DNA from: Rhizobium croatiense
Lineage (GTDB): Bacteria > Pseudomonadota > Alphaproteobacteria > Rhizobiales > Rhizobiaceae
Direction of reading: 5' to 3'
Assembly: GCF_019793465.1 (NCBI RefSeq)
Contig: NZ_JAILYJ010000027.1
Location: forward strand, 1 to 44,710
Length of the DNA stretch: 44,710 bases
Made by a program: the position numbers and the translations under genes. Position 1 is the stretch's first letter, and each line of letters starts with the position of its first letter. Positions 1 to 8,038 of this stretch are shown here, piece after piece. The notes beneath the pieces are model-generated. The model was not told the origin of the DNA. It searched no databases and was given only the letters and a program-made list of their open reading frames with translations.

Positions 1-124
1 GACGTTCTTGCCAGCATCGCTGATACGTCGATTACCAGGCTGGAGCAGTTGCTTCCGTGGAATTGGACGCCGCCGACCGTCAACGCTCAAGCGGCCTGAC
101 CTGCGGCCTTCACCGGAGGCTTAC
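1..124 (+). mobile_element. IS66-family transposase C-terminus and right end of the element (cut by window edge)
   Basis: The first 99 bases read as the last 32 codons of an IS66-type transposase (TnpC), ending in TGA. The translation includes the stretch ITRLEQLLPWNW, matching the usual IS66 tail in which an 'R-(I/L)-(D/E)-x-LLPW' segment sits just before the stop. About 25 bases later the sequence CACCGGAGGCTTAC looks like the terminal inverted repeat of such elements, so the insertion probably ends near base 124. The rest of the element lies outside the window. Family assignment rests on the short tail only. Confidence 0.65.
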
Positions 125-166
125 TTTGCTGAAGGCGGTCGGCCGATTGGAATGCTCCATCAGACC

Positions 167-475
167 TCAACTTACCGGCAGCAAGGACTGCAGGTTCGAT
201 AGCTTCTTTTCGTGGATGAGGATATACGGATCCTCGAACTCTACCCGCATCTTGTCCTGGTTGGCGACGAAGTAGGGGCTGAGGTACGGGTCGAATGCAT
301 GCGCGCGAAGACTACGAGTTTGGTCTCGGCGGTCTTGGCTTCCTCGACGAAATGGCACTCTCGTTGCTAACCTTCTCCATTGCGTCGACGAGGAACGGCC
401 GCGCAAGGTCGATGCCACGCTTCGGGTCCATCGATTCATCCCGGACGCTCCCGCCTTGCGTAATAGACTGGATTT
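167..475 (-). pseudogene. Frameshifted remnant of an unrecognised protein
   Basis: Three minus-strand frames each carry a protein-like piece, and joined in order they read as one polypeptide. About 475-345 gives a segment with MDPKRGIDLARPFLVDAME; about 345-300 gives EEAKTAETKLVVFARMH; 300-167 gives DPYLSPYFVANQDKMRV and ends in the stop at 167. Two single-base shifts are needed, near 345 and near 300, so the gene is broken. An in-frame stop also precedes the first piece. I do not recognise the family. It lies directly beside an IS66 end, consistent with decay after insertion. Confidence 0.45.
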
Positions 476-544
476 TTCATTTCTGCCTGGGTTTCAAACC
501 TGTCTCGCCGTGGTGTTGCTGCATCCCGTCCTGCCCCGGCTTTT

Positions 545-643
545 GGTCCTGCCAGGCTCGCGCTGCCCGCAACGGCTTTGCCGTCCTTCACTTCGTTGCG
601 GCCCTGCGGGTGCTGGCCGCACTTGCAGCCTGGCTTTTGGACC
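545..643 (+). promoter_or_regulatory. Hairpin-rich leader upstream of the ardC-like gene
   Basis: An outer closing stem GGTCC (545-549)/GGACC (639-643) continues into CCAGGCT (552-558)/AGCCTGG (627-633). Inside are CGCAACG (568-574)/CGTTGCG (594-600) and, as an alternative pairing, GCGGCC (598-603)/GGCCGC (615-620). The structure ends 46 bases before the ArdC start codon. It may be a structured 5' leader or a binding site; the sequence alone does not say whether it acts as RNA or DNA. Confidence 0.45.
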
Positions 644-689
644 GCCGTAGCAGGTCGCGATGGCCGCGACCTCGAACGGAGGTTCAGAG

Positions 690-1610
690 ATGAACAGGCA
701 GCAATCCAATCAACGATCCGATATCTACAGCCGCATCACCACCAAGATCATCGCCGATCTCAAACAGGGCGTCCGTCCATGGACCAAGCCATGGACGACG
801 GGAGGCTGGACAGCCGAGGTCAGCCGGCCACTGCGCCACAATGGCCAACCCTACACCGGCATCAATGCTCTGCTCCTCTGGTCTGAAGCCATCGCCCGCG
901 GCTTTGCATCACCAAGGTGGATGACGTTTCGCCAGGCAATCGAGCTCGGCGGCGCCGTCCGCAGGGGCGAAACCGGCACGACCGTCGTCTTCGCCAGCTC
1001 TTTCATCCGCGCCGAGACGACGGAGACAGGCGCCGAAATCGAACGCGACATCCCCTTCCTCAAAACCTACACCGTGTTCAACACCGACCAGATCACCGGC
1101 CTTGATGGCCTTGCCCATTCCATCGCGCCTGACCAGGATTGGATGAGCCGCATCGGTGCTGCCGGCCGCTTCTTTGCCAATACCGGCGCCCTGATCCGCC
1201 ATGGAGGATCGGCGGCCTATTATGCTGCTGCCCGTGACTACATCCAGATGCCGTGCTTCGACGCCTTCCGGGACGATGCATCCTATGTCGCCGTTCTCAG
1301 TCACGAGATGACGCACTGGACCGCTGCACCGCGAAGGCTCGATCGGGATCTCAGCCGCTATGCGAAAGACAGGAGCGAACGCGCCCGCGAAGAGCTCATT
1401 GCCGAACTCGGCAGCTGCTTTCTCTGCGCCGATCTTGGTATCGTCCCCGAGCTCGAACCACGCCCCGACCATGCAAGCTATCTCGATGACTGGCTCAAGG
1501 TTCTCGGCAGCGACAAGCGTGCCATCTTTTCAGCGGCAGCTCATGCCCAGCGCGCGGTCGACTATCTGCATGACTTGCAGCCGGACCTCAACGAGGAGGA
1601 GGCGGCGTGA
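690..1610 (+). CDS. ardC: ArdC-like antirestriction protein
   Basis: A 306-aa protein of the ArdC family, plasmid proteins that protect incoming DNA from host restriction early after transfer. Residues 1 to about 130 match the N-terminal ssDNA-binding domain (DIYSRITTKIIADL, then LLLW and a MTFRQA segment). The C-terminal part is a zincin-like metallopeptidase with the motif HEMTHW at about residues 205-210 and a later glutamate-rich helix (REELIAELGS) that would supply the third zinc ligand. The start at 690 is chosen because GGAGG at 678-682 lies 7 bases upstream; an earlier ATG at 660 has no such site. It is transcribed toward the transfer region and sits behind a structured leader. It looks intact. 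Confidence 0.9.
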   Translation: MNRQQSNQRSDIYSRITTKIIADLKQGVRPWTKPWTTGGWTAEVSRPLRHNGQPYTGINALLLWSEAIARGFASPRWMTFRQAIELGGAVRRGETGTTVVFASSFIRAETTETGAEIERDIPFLKTYTVFNTDQITGLDGLAHSIAPDQDWMSRIGAAGRFFANTGALIRHGGSAAYYAAARDYIQMPCFDAFRDDASYVAVLSHEMTHWTAAPRRLDRDLSRYAKDRSERAREELIAELGSCFLCADLGIVPELEPRPDHASYLDDWLKVLGSDKRAIFSAAAHAQRAVDYLHDLQPDLNEEEAA

Positions 1611-1720
1611 GCCGTCTCCTTCTTAGCCACCCGGACGCCGCCCACTGCCGCGACCCGACGGCCGCAAGCTCCTATCCCGCGAACCGGCGTCTAAAATCGT
1701 CAGGCATTGACCTCGCGCAG

Positions 1721-1903
1721 CTAGTGGGGCGTGTTCACCGGCATATTGAAGTGACGCGCGAAGTATTCCGACGGCGTCGTCATGCGGCCCGTGGTGAGAA
1801 CCAGCGCATCCCCTCGACCGTCGATGCTGAAAATCACGCGACTGTGCAGGCTTGCAACCTCCTCCGGCAGATCCTCCCTTAGCATCGCGATGGCGGAAGC
1901 CAT
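1721..1903 (-). CDS. Small hypothetical protein, possibly 5'-truncated
   Basis: A 60-aa reading frame starting MASAIAMLREDLPEEV and ending FNMPVNTPH. The same frame stays open about 27 codons further upstream (to about 1995) with protein-like sequence (ARDIVLVRPRRT) but no ordinary start codon, so the present gene may have lost its true start. No signal peptide or membrane segment is seen. I do not recognise the family. It lies between ArdC and a broken LuxR-type gene in a region with several remnants, so it may not be expressed. Confidence 0.4.
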   Translation of the reverse strand: MASAIAMLREDLPEEVASLHSRVIFSIDGRGDALVLTTGRMTTPSEYFARHFNMPVNTPH

Positions 1904-2034
1904 CGTCCGCCGAGGGCGAACGAGAACGATGTCCCGCGCGAACGAGTCGTCGTGCGTAGCATCGAGAGAAGCGTTGATGACAGCGGGTCGTCGGATGATC
2001 TATTTGGAACTAGCAAAAAATATTGCTTTGATAA

Positions 2035-2245
2035 ATTTGCGCTGACAGCTTTGGCCGCGGCCTCAACACGAGCGGGTGCCTGCAGCCGCTGGCGCGCATT
2101 GGAAAGATGGAGGCGGACGGTTTGAATGGATAAGTTTCAGTCTCCTATGGATAGCACCGTCACTATCGCCGTCGGATAAAAGCTGCAAACAACGTCTTTC
2201 CTGTTTCGTCAGATCCTGCCTGGGATTAGCGATCTCTCCGTCCAA
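2035..2245 (-). pseudogene. LuxR-type (GerE) DNA-binding domain remnant
   Basis: Minus-strand frame one gives LTKQERRCLQLLSDGDSDGAI, the first helices of a LuxR/GerE domain. A one-base shift near 2128 leads to frame two, which gives TVRLHLSNARQRLQAPARVE, the recognition helix and the end of the same domain. Together they match the usual 'LT-x-RE-x-x-x-L ... T-V-x-x-H-x-x-N-x-x-x-K-L' layout with the correct order and spacing. No N-terminal sensing domain is present upstream, only a short segment beginning at a TTG. This is therefore a truncated, frameshifted relic of a LuxR-family regulator. Quorum-sensing LuxR proteins (TraR) control transfer in related plasmids, but this fragment is too short to say which subfamily it came from. 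Confidence 0.65.
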
Positions 2246-2299
2246 ACGCGTTGGACCCGTTCATGAAATCTGTTTTCGCTTGGCGCGTAATGCCGGATA

Positions 2300-2671
2300 G
2301 ACACTGGAGAGCCAACCATCGGCGCCCTCACCGGTAGGTCATGTTCCAGCCGAGTTCGCCGGTGCGCAACGCGCTCCATATGCTGAGCGGCGACGGAGAT
2401 AGGGAACGCACGGGCGGGGGCAGTCGGTCCCGCCTCCCTTGACGGCCGCTATGCTGAGGCTCCTGCGGCTGCCCTTGTTCCGCCCTTAGCGTGGCGAGAA
2501 TTCCCGAAATCCGCCTCACGGCGCCGCTATGCTGATTTCTCCGATACTCTTCATTGTTTGATTGCAACCCGCCTGCGGACGGGTTGCCTGATCGTCCCTG
2601 ATGACTACCGGCAGCCATGCGATCGGGCTGGCGGATGATTCGCATCTCACTCCATTAAAGCCGAAGATCAG
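2300..2671. other. Gap without a convincing gene
   Basis: No reading frame here resembles a known protein; a 105-aa minus-strand frame has low-complexity composition and is not called. The sequence TATGCTGA occurs three times in the same direction (2379-2386, 2450-2457, 2528-2535), the last two inside a longer shared GCCGCTATGCTGA. The spacing is 71 and 78 bases. Its role is unknown. Confidence 0.4.
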
Positions 2672-3043
2672 TCAGTTTAACCCCGCCTCCTGGCTGGCGC
2701 GGAAAGAGCTCAGCTTGCTCAGGAGGTCCTGAGAGATCTCGAATTGCCGCGCCGTCCCCCGGCCCATGGCGTTCTTCCCCATCGTCTCCACCAGCATTCC
2801 CCGCTTTACCAAAAGGTCGACCGTCTCCTTCACACCGCTGCGTGTTAGCTCGGTAATCTCAATTATATTAGAGAGGGTTAGCTTCTGATGGGCCTGAGTC
2901 ATCGTATAGAGGATCGTCATCATGCCGATCTGCTTCAGCCTCGCCTGCGGGGTCTCGTCCTCCAGCGGATGGTCGAGGATCTCATGGAGAATGAGTCCCG
3001 AGAAGGCAAGGTTGTGCCATTGCGTTTTAATCGCGCTTGTCAT
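2672..3043 (-). CDS. Winged-helix (MarR-like) regulator facing the virB operon
   Basis: A 123-aa protein with a helix-turn-helix/winged-helix core: QKLTLSNIIEITELTRSGV (about residues 53-71) is the HTH and ETVDLLVKRGMLVET the following helix and wing, ending in a basic segment (GKNAMGRGTARQFEIS). It is transcribed away from the mating-pair operon, and the 98-base gap between the two start codons contains a short palindrome. Position and fold suggest it controls virB expression and its own. In Rhizobium etli and Sinorhizobium meliloti the winged-helix protein RctA represses virB-type transfer genes of symbiotic plasmids; whether this protein belongs to that family cannot be settled from sequence reading alone. 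Confidence 0.75.
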   Translation of the reverse strand: MTSAIKTQWHNLAFSGLILHEILDHPLEDETPQARLKQIGMMTILYTMTQAHQKLTLSNIIEITELTRSGVKETVDLLVKRGMLVETMGKNAMGRGTARQFEISQDLLSKLSSFRASQEAGLN

Positions 3044-3060
3044 GTCATTTAACTATGTTA

Positions 3061-3074
3061 TATACGACAGTATA
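3061..3074. promoter_or_regulatory. Candidate operator in the regulator/virB divergent promoter
   Basis: TATAC-GACA-GTATA is a perfect 5-bp inverted repeat with a 4-base centre. It lies 18 bases upstream of the regulator start and 68 bases upstream of the first transfer gene, inside AT-rich sequence likely to hold the promoters. This placement suits a binding site for the adjacent winged-helix protein. This is inference from symmetry and position only. Confidence 0.4.
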
Positions 3075-3141
3075 AACGCGGGCAGGCAGATTGAGTCTCC
3101 CGAAACGCAATAGGGCGCCATCGTCTCGAAGGATCCTGTTC

Positions 3142-3678
3142 ATGAAAAGCCTTCTCCTGAATTCACTGCTTACGGTCTGCTTCGTTGCGCCACCCTATCT
3201 TATTTTCGGCAGTAAAGCGCGGGCCGAGGATTGGGGATGCCAGGTTATTCTATGCCTTTCCAATCCCGGCGGGCCGACGCAATATGCAGAATGCCGGCCG
3301 CCGATCCAGAAGCTGTGGCGGGAGCTTGCCGAGGGGCACTCATTCCCGACCTGTAGCGGCGTCGGTTTTCAGAGTTCGCGGCCTGGCTATGAACCCTATT
3401 ATTGCGATGCGGGGTACAAGCTCACGACTGATAGCGGTCGCGGCGGTCGGCAAGCAACCTGCGTATCGACATCGCCGCAGCCGGTGAGCAACAGCCTCTG
3501 CTGGGATGGGAACGACTATACTTCCCGCGACAATTCGGTCCTGTCGCCACATTGGCAGCGCGTGGACGGGCACCGCCAGTGCATCGGCTATCCGACAACG
3601 CGCCCGAATGTGCGATCGCAGCCGCACTATGTCGATGTCACCATCGACGGCGCCGGTAAACAGCGCGTTTGGTATTGA
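3142..3678 (+). CDS. TrbM/KikA-like conjugal transfer protein at the head of the virB operon
   Basis: A 178-aa exported protein. Residues 1 to about 28 form a signal peptide (SLLLNSLLTVCFVAPPYL, then KARA/ED). The mature N-terminus has the TrbM/KikA/MpfK cysteine pattern: WGCQVILCLSNPGG, then AEC, then SFPTC. More cysteines follow (YYCDAGY, ATC, LCWDG, QCIG), suggesting a disulphide-bonded periplasmic protein. A purine-rich site precedes the ATG at 3142, and the TGA is three bases before virB1. TrbM-type proteins are accessory components of conjugative T4SS loci with a poorly defined role. Family assignment is by pattern of the N-terminal half; the C-terminal half is not recognised. Confidence 0.7.
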   Translation: MKSLLLNSLLTVCFVAPPYLIFGSKARAEDWGCQVILCLSNPGGPTQYAECRPPIQKLWRELAEGHSFPTCSGVGFQSSRPGYEPYYCDAGYKLTTDSGRGGRQATCVSTSPQPVSNSLCWDGNDYTSRDNSVLSPHWQRVDGHRQCIGYPTTRPNVRSQPHYVDVTIDGAGKQRVWY

Positions 3679-3681
3679 CCG

Positions 3682-4323
3682 ATGGGTGCTGCATTCGTCG
3701 AAATCGCGCAAACCTGCGCGCCGATGGTTCAGGTGGAGACGCTGGCCGGCATTGTCAGCCTTGAGAGCCGGTTTCAGCCCTTCGCCATCCGCATCAACAG
3801 CGGCCCACCACTCGCTGCTCAACCCGCATCGAAGGCGGAGGCGATCGAGGTCACGACGTCTCTGATTGCCGATCACCAGGATATTCAGATCGGGCTCGGC
3901 GGTATCGCGATAGAGGCGCTTCAAAAATTGAAGCTATCCGTCGCCGACGCCTTCGATCCCTGCATGAACCTCAAGGCCACGGCTACGCTTCTCGACGGAT
4001 ACTACCGCGCCGCATTACGCGCGGGGGATCCGGCTCAGGCCGAAAGGGTGATGCTCCAGTCCTATTATGGCCGCGATGATCGATCCCTCGGCGCCATGGT
4101 CAAATATGACGAGCAGGTACGCCAGGAAGTAAAGCAGTTATCGCCGACGCTTGCCTCGCTCACCATCGGCGAACGAGGTGACCAGGCCGGGTCTGGCGTG
4201 CCGACGCAAGATGAGGCGCCGCCGGCGCTTGCGAAACAATCCTCCCAAACCGCTGAGGCCGCATCCTGGGATGTTTTCAGCTCAGGGCGGCGATCCACGG
4301 TTCTCGTTTTCCAGAATGATTGA
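3682..4323 (+). CDS. virB1: VirB1-like lytic transglycosylase
   Basis: A 213-aa protein related to VirB1, the transglycosylase that opens peptidoglycan for assembly of the secretion channel. The catalytic glutamate is expected at E28 in IVSLESRFQPFAI, followed by KAEAIE, then GLGGI where other VirB1 proteins have GLGQIN, then DAFDPCMNLKATATLL. The Q-to-G change and the altered segment after it are unusual and could affect activity. No clear signal peptide precedes the domain, so export would need an unrecognised route or an alternative upstream start. The C-terminal 60 residues are low-complexity linker. The ATG at 3682 is three bases after the preceding stop. Confidence 0.85.
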   Translation: MGAAFVEIAQTCAPMVQVETLAGIVSLESRFQPFAIRINSGPPLAAQPASKAEAIEVTTSLIADHQDIQIGLGGIAIEALQKLKLSVADAFDPCMNLKATATLLDGYYRAALRAGDPAQAERVMLQSYYGRDDRSLGAMVKYDEQVRQEVKQLSPTLASLTIGERGDQAGSGVPTQDEAPPALAKQSSQTAEAASWDVFSSGRRSTVLVFQND

Positions 4324-4337
4324 TCGGAGCAAAGTGA

Positions 4338-4637
4338 ATGATCTCCAAAGCCAGCCTTCGCCCCTTTGCCGCATCCACGCTGATGGCGGCCGCCATTGTC
4401 ATCTGCCTGGTCGAGCCGGCCTTCGCCCAGGCCGCCGGCATCGAAACCGTGCTGCAGAACATCGTCGACATGCTGACCGGCAATATCGCCCGTCTGCTGG
4501 CGGTCATCGCCGTCATCATCATCTGCATTGCCTGGATGTTTGGCTACATGGATTTGAGGCGGGCCGGCTTCTGGATTATCGGGATCGGCGGCATTTTTGG
4601 CGCCACCGAGCTGGTCAACACCATCGTCGGAGGCTGA
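4338..4637 (+). CDS. virB2: VirB2-like pilin
   Basis: A 99-aa major pilus subunit precursor. Residues 1 to about 32 are a long signal peptide ending in EPAFAQA; the mature part has the two hydrophobic helices typical of VirB2/TrbC pilins (LLAVIAVIIICIAWMFGYM, and FWIIGIGGIFGATELV) joined by the short basic loop DLRRAG. The charged loop followed by 'GFWIIGIGGIFGA' is characteristic of the family. It starts 14 bases after virB1 and is followed at once by virB3. Confidence 0.92.
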   Translation: MISKASLRPFAASTLMAAAIVICLVEPAFAQAAGIETVLQNIVDMLTGNIARLLAVIAVIIICIAWMFGYMDLRRAGFWIIGIGGIFGATELVNTIVGG

Positions 4638-4642
4638 CGGGC

Positions 4643-4981
4643 ATGGCAAACGCTCCCAGCCTCGAAGAAGACATCCTGTTCCTCGCCTGCACCCGCCCGG
4701 CGACGATCGCAGGCGTGACGATGGAGGCGATGGGCGTCAACATCATGCTGACGACCATTCTCTACATCACAGCGGGGTCGATCGCCTATGCGCTGATCGG
4801 CGTCGTCTTCCACGTCGTGTTCCGGGCGCTCGTCAAGCACGACCACAACATGTTTCGGATCCTGATTGCGTGGATCGAAACCCGTGGCCGCTCCCGCAAT
4901 GCCGCCTATTGGGGCGGCGCCACGCTCTCGCCTCTGACGCTCACCCGACGTTATGACGAAAGGGATCTCAGCTTTGTCTAA
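4643..4981 (+). CDS. virB3: VirB3-like inner-membrane protein
   Basis: A 112-aa VirB3 homologue, a small inner-membrane component of the channel that works with VirB4. The N-terminal segment LFLACTRPATIAGV is a family signature, followed by one or two membrane helices (about residues 32-60: MLTTILYITAGSIAYALIGV) and a basic cytoplasmic tail with NAAYWGG. The ATG at 4643 begins five bases after the virB2 stop. Its last 29 bases overlap the start of virB4, implying coupled translation. In some relatives VirB3 and VirB4 are fused; here they are separate. Confidence 0.9.
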   Translation: MANAPSLEEDILFLACTRPATIAGVTMEAMGVNIMLTTILYITAGSIAYALIGVVFHVVFRALVKHDHNMFRILIAWIETRGRSRNAAYWGGATLSPLTLTRRYDERDLSFV

Positions 4982-7340
4982 CATTGCGACGCTCCGGTCG
5001 CGCGAGCTCGGGCCGGAAACCTTCATCCCCTATGTCAGGCATGTCGACGAGACGACCATTGCGCTCGAATCCCGAGCGTTGATGACGATGATCGCTCTCG
5101 ACGGCGTTTCCTTCGAAACTTCGGACGTCAGGGACCTCAACGACCTGCACCGCAGCCTGAACACGCTCTATCGCAATATCGCTGACGAGCGGCTGGCGCT
5201 CTGGACGCATCTGGTGCGCCGCCGCGACAATGCTTATCCCGAGGGACGCTTCGCCAATCCCTTCTCCGACGGTCTGAACGCGCGATACCGCGAGCGCATG
5301 GTGAGGGAAGATCTGTTTCGCAACGATCTTTACCTCACCCTTGTCTGGCATCCCGGCCGGGATCCTGCCGAAAAGGCGGCCAAGCTTCTCTCCCGGCTGC
5401 GCAAGGCCCGCCGATCCGATACCGAGCTCGACGGGCAGGCCCTGAAGCATCTGCGTGACCGCGTGGCGGATGTCGTCGCCGGCCTGAAGCGCTTCGAGCC
5501 GCGGCTGCTCACCCTCCACGAACAGGACGGGATCCTGTTCTCCGAGCCGAGCGAAGTGCTCCACCAGATCGTCGGCGGCCGGCGGGAGCCGATCCCATTG
5601 ACGGAGGGACGAATTTCCTCGGCAATCTATTCCGACCGGGTCATTTTCGGGCGCGAGACCGTCGAGATCCGTCACGAGGCCGACAGCCGCTATGCCGGCA
5701 TGTTCGGCTTCAAGGAATATCCGGCGACGACGCGCAGCGGCATGCTCGACGCTATCTTGACCGCACCTTTCGAGCTTATCCTGACGCAGTCCTTCGCTTT
5801 CACCTCAAAGGCCGATGCCCGCACGATCATGGGCCGCAAGCAGAACCAGATGGTCAGCGCCGGCGACAAGGCGGCCTCACAGATCGAGGAACTCGGCGAG
5901 GCGATGGACGATCTCGAATCCAATCGCTTCGTTCTCGGGGAACATCATCTTGCGCTTGCCGTCTTCGCGCCCTCGGTCAAGGAACTGACTGATCACATGG
6001 CGAAAGCGCGGGCCTATCTCACCAGCGGCGGCGCGGTCGTCGCCCGCGAGGATCTTGGGCTCGAGGCTGCCTGGTGGGCGCAAGTGCCGGGCAATTTCCG
6101 CTACCGGGCGCGCTCGGGAGCGATCACGTCGCGCAACTTCGCAGCCCTTGCTCCCTATCATTCCTATCCGGCGGGCAAGAAGGACGGCAACGAGTGGGGA
6201 CCGGCGGTCGCCATGCTCAAGACCGCGTCCGGCTCGCCCTTCTATTTCAACTTTCATCACGGCGATCTCGGCAACAGTTTCGTCTGCGGTCCGTCGGGTG
6301 CCGGCAAGACGGTGCTCTTGAATTTCATGCTGTCCCAGCTCGAAAAGCATGACCCGCATATGGTCTTCTTCGACAAGGACCGTGGCGCCGATCTCTTCGT
6401 GCGGGCGGCCGGCGGCACCTATCTGCCGCTGAAGAATGGTGTCGCCACCGGCTGCGCGCCGGTGAAAGCACTGGAATTCACTGCGGAAAACAAAGTATTC
6501 CTCACCGGTTGGATCGCCAAGCTGGTCCGATCCGGATCTGGCGAATTGTCGATCACCGAGTTGCGCGACATCACCTCGGCGGTCGACGGGGTGGCGGACC
6601 TGCCGGTGGAGCGTCGCTCCATCGGCGCCCTGCGCACCTTCCTCAACAACACCGATCCCGAGGGCATTGCCGCACGTCTCCGACGATGGGAAAAGGGCGG
6701 CCCGCTCGGCTGGGTATTCGACAACGAGGCTGACGATATCGGCATCGGCGCCAGGTTCATCGGCTACGACATGACCGATTTCCTCGACAATGAGGAGATC
6801 CGCACGCCGTTGATGGCCTACCTGTTCTATCGGATCGAGCAGCTGATCGACGGGCGTCGCATCATCATTGTCATCGACGAGTTCTGGAAGGCGCTGCAGG
6901 ACGAAGGCTTTCGTGATCTCGCCCAGAACAAACTCAAGACGATCCGCAAGCAGAACGGTCTCATGCTGTTTGCGACCCAGAGCCCGCGCGATGCCATCGT
7001 CTCGCCGATCGCCCACACGATCATCGAGCAGTGCCCGACACAGATCTTTCTTCCGAACCCGCGCGGCGACCGCGCCGACTATGTCGACGGCTTCAAGCTG
7101 ACGGAGCGCGAATTCGAGCTCGTCTCGCGCGAACTCTCCGTCGAGAGCCGCCGGTTCATCGTCAAGCAGGGGCACAACAGCGTTGTCGCCGAGCTGAACC
7201 TCAACGGCTTCGACGACGAACTTGCCATCCTCTCCGGCCGGACCGCCAATGTCGAGCTTGCCGATGCTATCCGTTTGGAGATCGGCGAGGGACGGGAGGA
7301 CTGGCTTGCCGTGTTTCATCAGAGGAGGAAGACAGCATGA
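4953..7340 (+). CDS. virB4: VirB4-like ATPase
   Basis: A 795-aa ATPase that energises assembly and substrate passage at the inner membrane. The CagE/TrbE/VirB4 N-terminal domain covers about residues 170-390. The Walker A motif GPSGAGKT is at about 446-453 (coded near 6290), the Walker B segment IIIVIDEFWKAL near residues 635-647, and the downstream FATQSPRDAIVS and EQCPTQIFLPNP segments are further family motifs. The length is normal for VirB4. It overlaps virB3 by 29 bases at the 5' end and virB5 by four bases (ATGA) at the 3' end. Confidence 0.96.
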   Translation: MTKGISALSNIATLRSRELGPETFIPYVRHVDETTIALESRALMTMIALDGVSFETSDVRDLNDLHRSLNTLYRNIADERLALWTHLVRRRDNAYPEGRFANPFSDGLNARYRERMVREDLFRNDLYLTLVWHPGRDPAEKAAKLLSRLRKARRSDTELDGQALKHLRDRVADVVAGLKRFEPRLLTLHEQDGILFSEPSEVLHQIVGGRREPIPLTEGRISSAIYSDRVIFGRETVEIRHEADSRYAGMFGFKEYPATTRSGMLDAILTAPFELILTQSFAFTSKADARTIMGRKQNQMVSAGDKAASQIEELGEAMDDLESNRFVLGEHHLALAVFAPSVKELTDHMAKARAYLTSGGAVVAREDLGLEAAWWAQVPGNFRYRARSGAITSRNFAALAPYHSYPAGKKDGNEWGPAVAMLKTASGSPFYFNFHHGDLGNSFVCGPSGAGKTVLLNFMLSQLEKHDPHMVFFDKDRGADLFVRAAGGTYLPLKNGVATGCAPVKALEFTAENKVFLTGWIAKLVRSGSGELSITELRDITSAVDGVADLPVERRSIGALRTFLNNTDPEGIAARLRRWEKGGPLGWVFDNEADDIGIGARFIGYDMTDFLDNEEIRTPLMAYLFYRIEQLIDGRRIIIVIDEFWKALQDEGFRDLAQNKLKTIRKQNGLMLFATQSPRDAIVSPIAHTIIEQCPTQIFLPNPRGDRADYVDGFKLTEREFELVSRELSVESRRFIVKQGHNSVVAELNLNGFDDELAILSGRTANVELADAIRLEIGEGREDWLAVFHQRRKTA

Positions 7341-8038
7341 TCCGAACAGGAACGATGCGGCCATTGTTTGTATCGGCCGCTCTTTTGGCGTCGGCGATGC
7401 TAGCATCGGCGCAGGGCATCCCCGTCATCGATCAGACATCGATCGCCAAGCAAATCGAGAGCATCGCGCAGCTGAAGTCCCAGCTCGACGCCTTGAACCA
7501 GCAGCTCCAACAAGCCCAGCAGCTCTACGGCTCGCTGAACAAGATCACCAACATGGCCGACGTCGCCAACCTGCTGAACGATCCGTCGATCCGCAAGGCG
7601 CTTCCGCAGGACTTCAACGCGATCGAGGGGCTGTTCAAAGGTTCCGGCAGCGGCGTCTTCGGTAGTTCCGCTTCCAAATTCGTTCAAGACAATTCCACCT
7701 ACCGCACCGATGCCGACGATTTCTATGCGCAGGAACTGTCGCGCATCCAGAACCAGAACGCCGGGCAGATGAGCCTCGGCCGGCAGATCTACGATGCGGC
7801 GACCAAGCGCATCGGCGGCATCGATGAGCTTCGCCAGAAAATCTCCGGTGCTGCCGACGCCAAGGACATCGCCGATCTGCAGGCCCGCCTCCAGGCCGAG
7901 ACCGCCTTCTTGCAAGCCGACGTCCTGCGCATGCAGGGCCTGCAGATGGTCCAGCAGGCTCAGGTGCAGGTCGATGACCAACGCAAGGCTGAGGACTGGC
8001 GCAAGCGAATGGACACGATGGGAGCGGCGCTGAAATGA
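7337..8038 (+). CDS. virB5: VirB5-like minor pilin
   Basis: A 233-aa periplasmic protein. A signal peptide (about residues 1-25, ending ASAMLASAQ) is followed by a long helical region: a Q-rich coiled coil (QLKSQLDALNQQLQQAQQLY at about 45-64), then a loop with SSASKFVQDN, and a second helical bundle near the C-terminus (LQARLQAETAFLQADVLRM). This layout matches VirB5, the minor subunit at the pilus tip. GGAGG precedes the ATG, which overlaps the virB4 stop by four bases. Confidence 0.9.
   Translation: MIRTGTMRPLFVSAALLASAMLASAQGIPVIDQTSIAKQIESIAQLKSQLDALNQQLQQAQQLYGSLNKITNMADVANLLNDPSIRKALPQDFNAIEGLFKGSGSGVFGSSASKFVQDNSTYRTDADDFYAQELSRIQNQNAGQMSLGRQIYDAATKRIGGIDELRQKISGAADAKDIADLQARLQAETAFLQADVLRMQGLQMVQQAQVQVDDQRKAEDWRKRMDTMGAALK

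Noticed and set aside
5877..7406. A 509-codon antisense frame over virB4
   Set aside because: It lies entirely opposite the conserved ATPase domain; no independent evidence of coding.
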